Origin: Erigeron canadensis
Taxonomy: Eukaryota > Streptophyta > Magnoliopsida > Asterales > Asteraceae
Assembly: GCF_010389155.1 (NCBI RefSeq)
Contig: NC_057761.1
Span: forward strand, 24,760,210-24,824,209
DNA: 64,000 bases
Reading direction: 5' to 3'
Under the pieces are notes generated by a model. The model saw nothing but the letters and a program-made list of their open reading frames with translations, was not told where the DNA came from and searched no databases. Below, one piece after another: positions 60,562-64,000 of the stretch. Each line of letters begins with the position of its first letter. The stretch's first letter is position 1. Made by a program: the position numbers and the translations under genes.

Positions 60562-60572
60562 CTCTGATACCA
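60562..60572 (-). other. Primer binding site of the outer Copia element
   Basis: TGGTATCAGAG on the minus strand next to the 5' LTR; same initiator tRNA-Met type as in the nested element. Confidence 0.85.
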
Positions 60573-61067
60573 TGAACAATTTTGAGATCAAATCAAGAAA
60601 CGAAACAAATCACTCAAAAATATGGCAGTCGGCTGTGACAGTTATTCTTATTATTAAGAGTATTGTTACAAATATATATGATATCTAGATGATATCTCCT
60701 TAATCAAAGAACAGAAATATATATCAATATATATATATCGATATAGTCGATATATAGATACAGAGAAAACGAATGAATACTCAAAATTAGAAGAGAATAT
60801 CTGATGATGATTTTTAAGTTAGGTTATATGTTGGTATATATACCCAATTAGAATGTTTAACTTTGACCCCTTGTACTTTGCACCGTCTTCAAATTAAACC
60901 TTGATCTTCTCTACATTCTTCAACTGTACTCCTTCTATTAAATCTTCTTCCTTTAATCCTATAATTCTTCAAATCATCCAAATTACTTCATACCTGCACA
61001 ACCTTACAAGTGTGTAAGTAAACAAGATTATTTTATTTTTTGTTCTAATTAAGCTTGTATTTTAACA
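60573..61067 (-). repeat. 5' LTR of the outer Copia element
   Basis: 495 bp; partner of 44037-44528. Confidence 0.92.
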
Positions 61068-61367
61068 GACATACCAGAATTTAACTAATTATAATTCATG
61101 TTTTATAACGTTTTGTTATGAAAAATTCTAATAAGTTTTTTTAATTCATCGGAGTATTATCTTTAATATATATTTGTGTGGGTATTATGCTATTTATTGT
61201 TACACAAGTGTGTTAGGTTTCAAATGAGACGTCGCACTTTGTGTATTTTCGTTATCCCATTAGTCCATTACAAACCATCTAGTCTACTACAGATTCGGTT
61301 ATACTTTGCTAAACAAATTTACCTAAATCATTGTGAATTAAGGTTTTTTTTATCTTCTATAGCAATA

Positions 61368-61400
61368 CTAGATTATTACCCGCGTAATACGCGGAAAACA
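61368..61400 (-). mobile_element. Helitron 3' end, minus strand
   Basis: On the minus strand a perfect hairpin CCGCGTATTACGCGG (61394-61380) is followed by GTAATAAT and CTAG, next to T. Classic Helitron 3' end; the element should extend to the right, but no 5' TC end was recognised. Confidence 0.6.
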
Positions 61401-63600
61401 TATATAATTAATAACATGTTGAATTTTATAATATTATAAGTTGATAAATATATAAACAGGTAAAAATTAAACCACTAAAAGATATGAAATTACATTAGTG
61501 GTCATTTAAATTCGGTTAACAGTGACTAACCAGTTAAAAAATAGATACTCATCTATTAGAGGTCTCGCTAAGTAAGGTTTTCGGTTCTTTGGATATCTTT
61601 CATTCATCCAGATATGTCTGCATTTTCATTGTACTTGTACTTTAAAGTTTTGCTCGAATAAGATAGTTATACACTAAAATTACTAAGCAATTTAATTATC
61701 AATCTATATATCGCATGTTGTGTTAATCTAAGTTTAAAATTTTTTCATAATATCATTGTAATTTTCATACAGTTATTTTTCTGATATATAATTGTGATAG
61801 CTTACTATAGACTCCATATTTGTTTTTTAGTTTTTAATAGGAAGGCCGGTTTGACATCCGATTCAGTTTTTAAAACATTGATTTAATAAAAACGTTATAT
61901 GATAAAAAAAAAAAAAAAAACCTATACAAAAATCTTTACAACCAAATATTTTCGTTATATGATAAAAATATTATATAAAAATATAATTTAATAAAAACAT
62001 ATTACATCTAAAGGTTTATACTTTTCCAATCATGAATTAAGGTTTCTATTCTATATATATTTAAAGATTTTGAAAATTATTTTAATTCATTTTAATTTAT
62101 TACTATTTGTCTATCGGGCAAGACTAAAACTAGTTTCTTATATATAGCATGTTACCAACGGAGATGAAGCCGAAAGGAGAATGGAGGACAACAATTTAAA
62201 AACTGTTTGTAAATATCATTTATCCTGTTTATGTAACTACAGAACGCACCAGATATTCTTTCATTTTAGATTGTAAGATCACTTGCAGAATAAATACAAA
62301 TTTTACCTAATTTATAAACATGCCCTCATATTTGGCTTTAAAAGATTAAAGTAAACATCTACACCAACCTACCCACTATAGTCATTATATCGTCTTCAAG
62401 TTCATCATTAAGCTTATGGCAATTCATAATGTTGTTAGTTATTTTAATCTGGATACTTAAATTTTAATATTCGAATTTTCAGGTTAGTAGATGGAAGCCG
62501 ATATATTCACAACACACATTCTCCATCTACTACAATATTATACCCTTTTCATATTTTACATTTTTATTCTTTTAATTGTACCAGATCACTAACCAAGAAT
62601 ATATGTTAATTTTCTTTCTCCTCCTCATCACATTAAGTAGCATGTTTCTAGCATGATTCTACATTACATTAGTACAAGACCCAATATAATAAACATGACG
62701 CAATATTGTATCTTATAAGCTAAAATTCGTAACCCAAAAATAAAGACATTTAACTTCGATTGTTAAGTTCCATATAAGTATGTTTACTTTGTAGAGCTGC
62801 AATTCATAACCCAAAAATAAAGACATTTAACTTCGATAATTCAATAAAGTGCATTAGAAACAAATCAAAATACTCGAAACTACACATGGGCTTAAAAGGG
62901 AGTTTTAAGCATGATATTTCTCTTGAATTTCAAGCATATAATATTTCCCTTCGAACCCCACAAATTAACGATTATACAAAGTTAAGAAAAGAATGCTTTA
63001 TTGTTGTAAAAATCTTATTGACTTTGCTTGAACGGTAACATTATACATTTAATTTAGGGCTTTTTCTATTAGCTTAATCAAGTACATGTGATTTCATAGT
63101 TGATCCAAATGAGATTGTGGTTGGCTTCTAGAGGAGAGAATTGATGTGGAGTCTGTGAAATTGAGATGACAACAATGGAAACAGTATTGGTAGTAGTTAG
63201 GCATGAGCATTTGGACTGGAAACCCGAAACCCGACATTAACTGACCCGAAACCAAACCAGACCGGCCCGACCGAGCCACAAACGGTCTGGTCTTCGGTCC
63301 TAGATATCCATGTTATCTCGGGTTCGGTCCAGTTTGGTCCAAAACCCGGCAGAAATTCGGTCAAGGCCGATAACCCGATATTTGCTCTAATTTGAGGCTT
63401 TTGTGTAGAATACTAGAATGGGCTTATCAGTGGGGCTTTATTTAGTCCATCCTCTCCCTCCCTTTACCCGTCCAAGTCCATCATTAAAAAAAGGAACGAG
63501 TTATATCTTTTAAAAAAAGGGGACGTGCCGTTCTAATTTCACTTTACAGTTTACAAGGGTTAAGGGTACGTTTATTGGGATTGTTAAAGATAAGAAGTAT
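61401..63600. other. AT-rich DNA, possibly Helitron interior and other repeats
   Basis: No gene recognised. A 37-bp direct repeat (ACCCAAAAATAAAGACATTT and neighbours) occurs at about 62726-62762 and 62801-62837. At 63200-63380 a stretch rich in CCCGAAACC and CGGTCC words is probably part of a dispersed repeat. Confidence 0.45.
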
Positions 63601-64000
63601 GCCTTTTCTTCTTCGATAATTCATTCAAAATTCTCAAATCTTCTTCAAATCTGCTAGTTCTTATCGAATTCAAGGCTACAAGAATGTCTCAATCATCATC
63701 ATCCATGGTAAGATAAATTTTATTATGTCTTTAAAACTATAAAATCACGAAATTGATGATTAATATATAATAATATTTCTGGAAAAAACCCTAGACATTT
63801 AGATGATTTTTTGGGGCTTTTGTGTAGAATACTAGAATGTCAAAGAACTTTGTCTTTTGATCATTTTTTGGTATGTTGTCGTTCCACAATCCACATAAAA
63901 AAGGATTGAAGGCTACTGGTTTCTGGTATGTAATATACTCGTATAATATATTGATTATATGCATGTATTGAAGTACAGCAGGTTTTTGCAATGCATGAAA
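63600..64000 (+). CDS. Possible first exon of a plus-strand gene (partial)
   Basis: A CT-rich leader (63600-63683) leads to ATG at 63684 and eight codons (MSQSSSSM) before a good donor, ATG|GTAAGA, at 63707/63708. The rest of the gene would lie beyond the window. No family can be named; the evidence is only the leader, start and donor. Confidence 0.3.

Larger units (their letters stand above)
44037..61067 (-). mobile_element. Ty1/Copia retrotransposon (minus strand), split by a nested Copia element
   Basis: Two LTRs (44037-44528 and 60573-61067) bound a minus-strand gag-pol in two pieces (60008-56637 and 45753-44644). Target duplication GATAT (44032-44036) and GACAT (61068-61072), one mismatch. 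Primer binding site TGGTATCAGAG on the minus strand at about 60572-60562, fitting initiator tRNA-Met. Polypurine tract AAGCTTGAAGGGGGA at about 44543-44529. LTRs differ at about four bases and two small indels by eye. Without the nested insert the element would be about 6.1 kb. Confidence 0.93.

Overview
The window is nuclear DNA of a flowering plant. It has intron-containing plant genes (tyrosine aminotransferase, type II phosphatidylinositol 4-kinase gamma, inhibitor-bearing pectin methylesterase) sparsely placed in AT-rich DNA full of Ty1/Copia, CACTA, Helitron, SINE and foldback elements. A eudicot is clear. The style of the SINE at 31.3 kb and of the TGTAACA-type solo LTRs makes me think of Asteraceae, but this is an impression, not a proof.

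Layout. 1-19.5 kb: two tandem, minus-strand, seven-exon tyrosine aminotransferase genes (1008-4533 and 16058-19312). I could reconstruct every exon and splice junction; both copies read through intact (422 and 423 residues). About 11.5 kb separates them, mostly stacked transposons: a DNA element (5925-12162) carrying a captured exon of an ISWI-type chromatin remodeller is split by a CACTA element (6926-12036), which holds a solo LTR (7676-10116) and a long hairpin (10180-10520). A Copia remnant interrupted by another CACTA-like end follows (12.9-15.25 kb). 19.5-25 kb: gene-free, with a SINE-like remnant, two long foldback elements and a Helitron 3' end. 25.1-27.8 kb: PI4K-gamma (plus strand, 559 residues). 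28-34.5 kb: gene-free with SINEs and (TA)n-linked hairpins. 34.6-37.5 kb: three-exon pectin methylesterase (minus, 614 residues). 39.7-43.5 kb: two MITEs and a small Helitron split by a 2.5-kb solo LTR. 44.0-61.1 kb: a Copia element on the minus strand (44037-61067) split inside its reverse transcriptase gene by a very young 10.9-kb SIRE/Maximus-like Copia element on the plus strand (45753-56663, perfect ATTCA target duplication). 61.1-64 kb: a minus-strand Helitron terminus, AT-rich DNA and possibly the first exon of a plus-strand gene.

The host genes do not form a pathway. The aminotransferases feed tyrosine into 4-hydroxyphenylpyruvate (tocopherol, plastoquinone, phenolic acids), the kinase acts on phosphoinositides or proteins, and the esterase acts in the cell wall. 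The most unusual signals are the structured clusters of a short palindromic GC-rich motif in the LTR promoter region of the young SIRE-like element, its extra third ORF, the fact that every clear frameshift in it is a one-base shortening of an A or T run, and the ISWI exon capture. No coordinates were checked by software; splice sites and repeats were read by eye.
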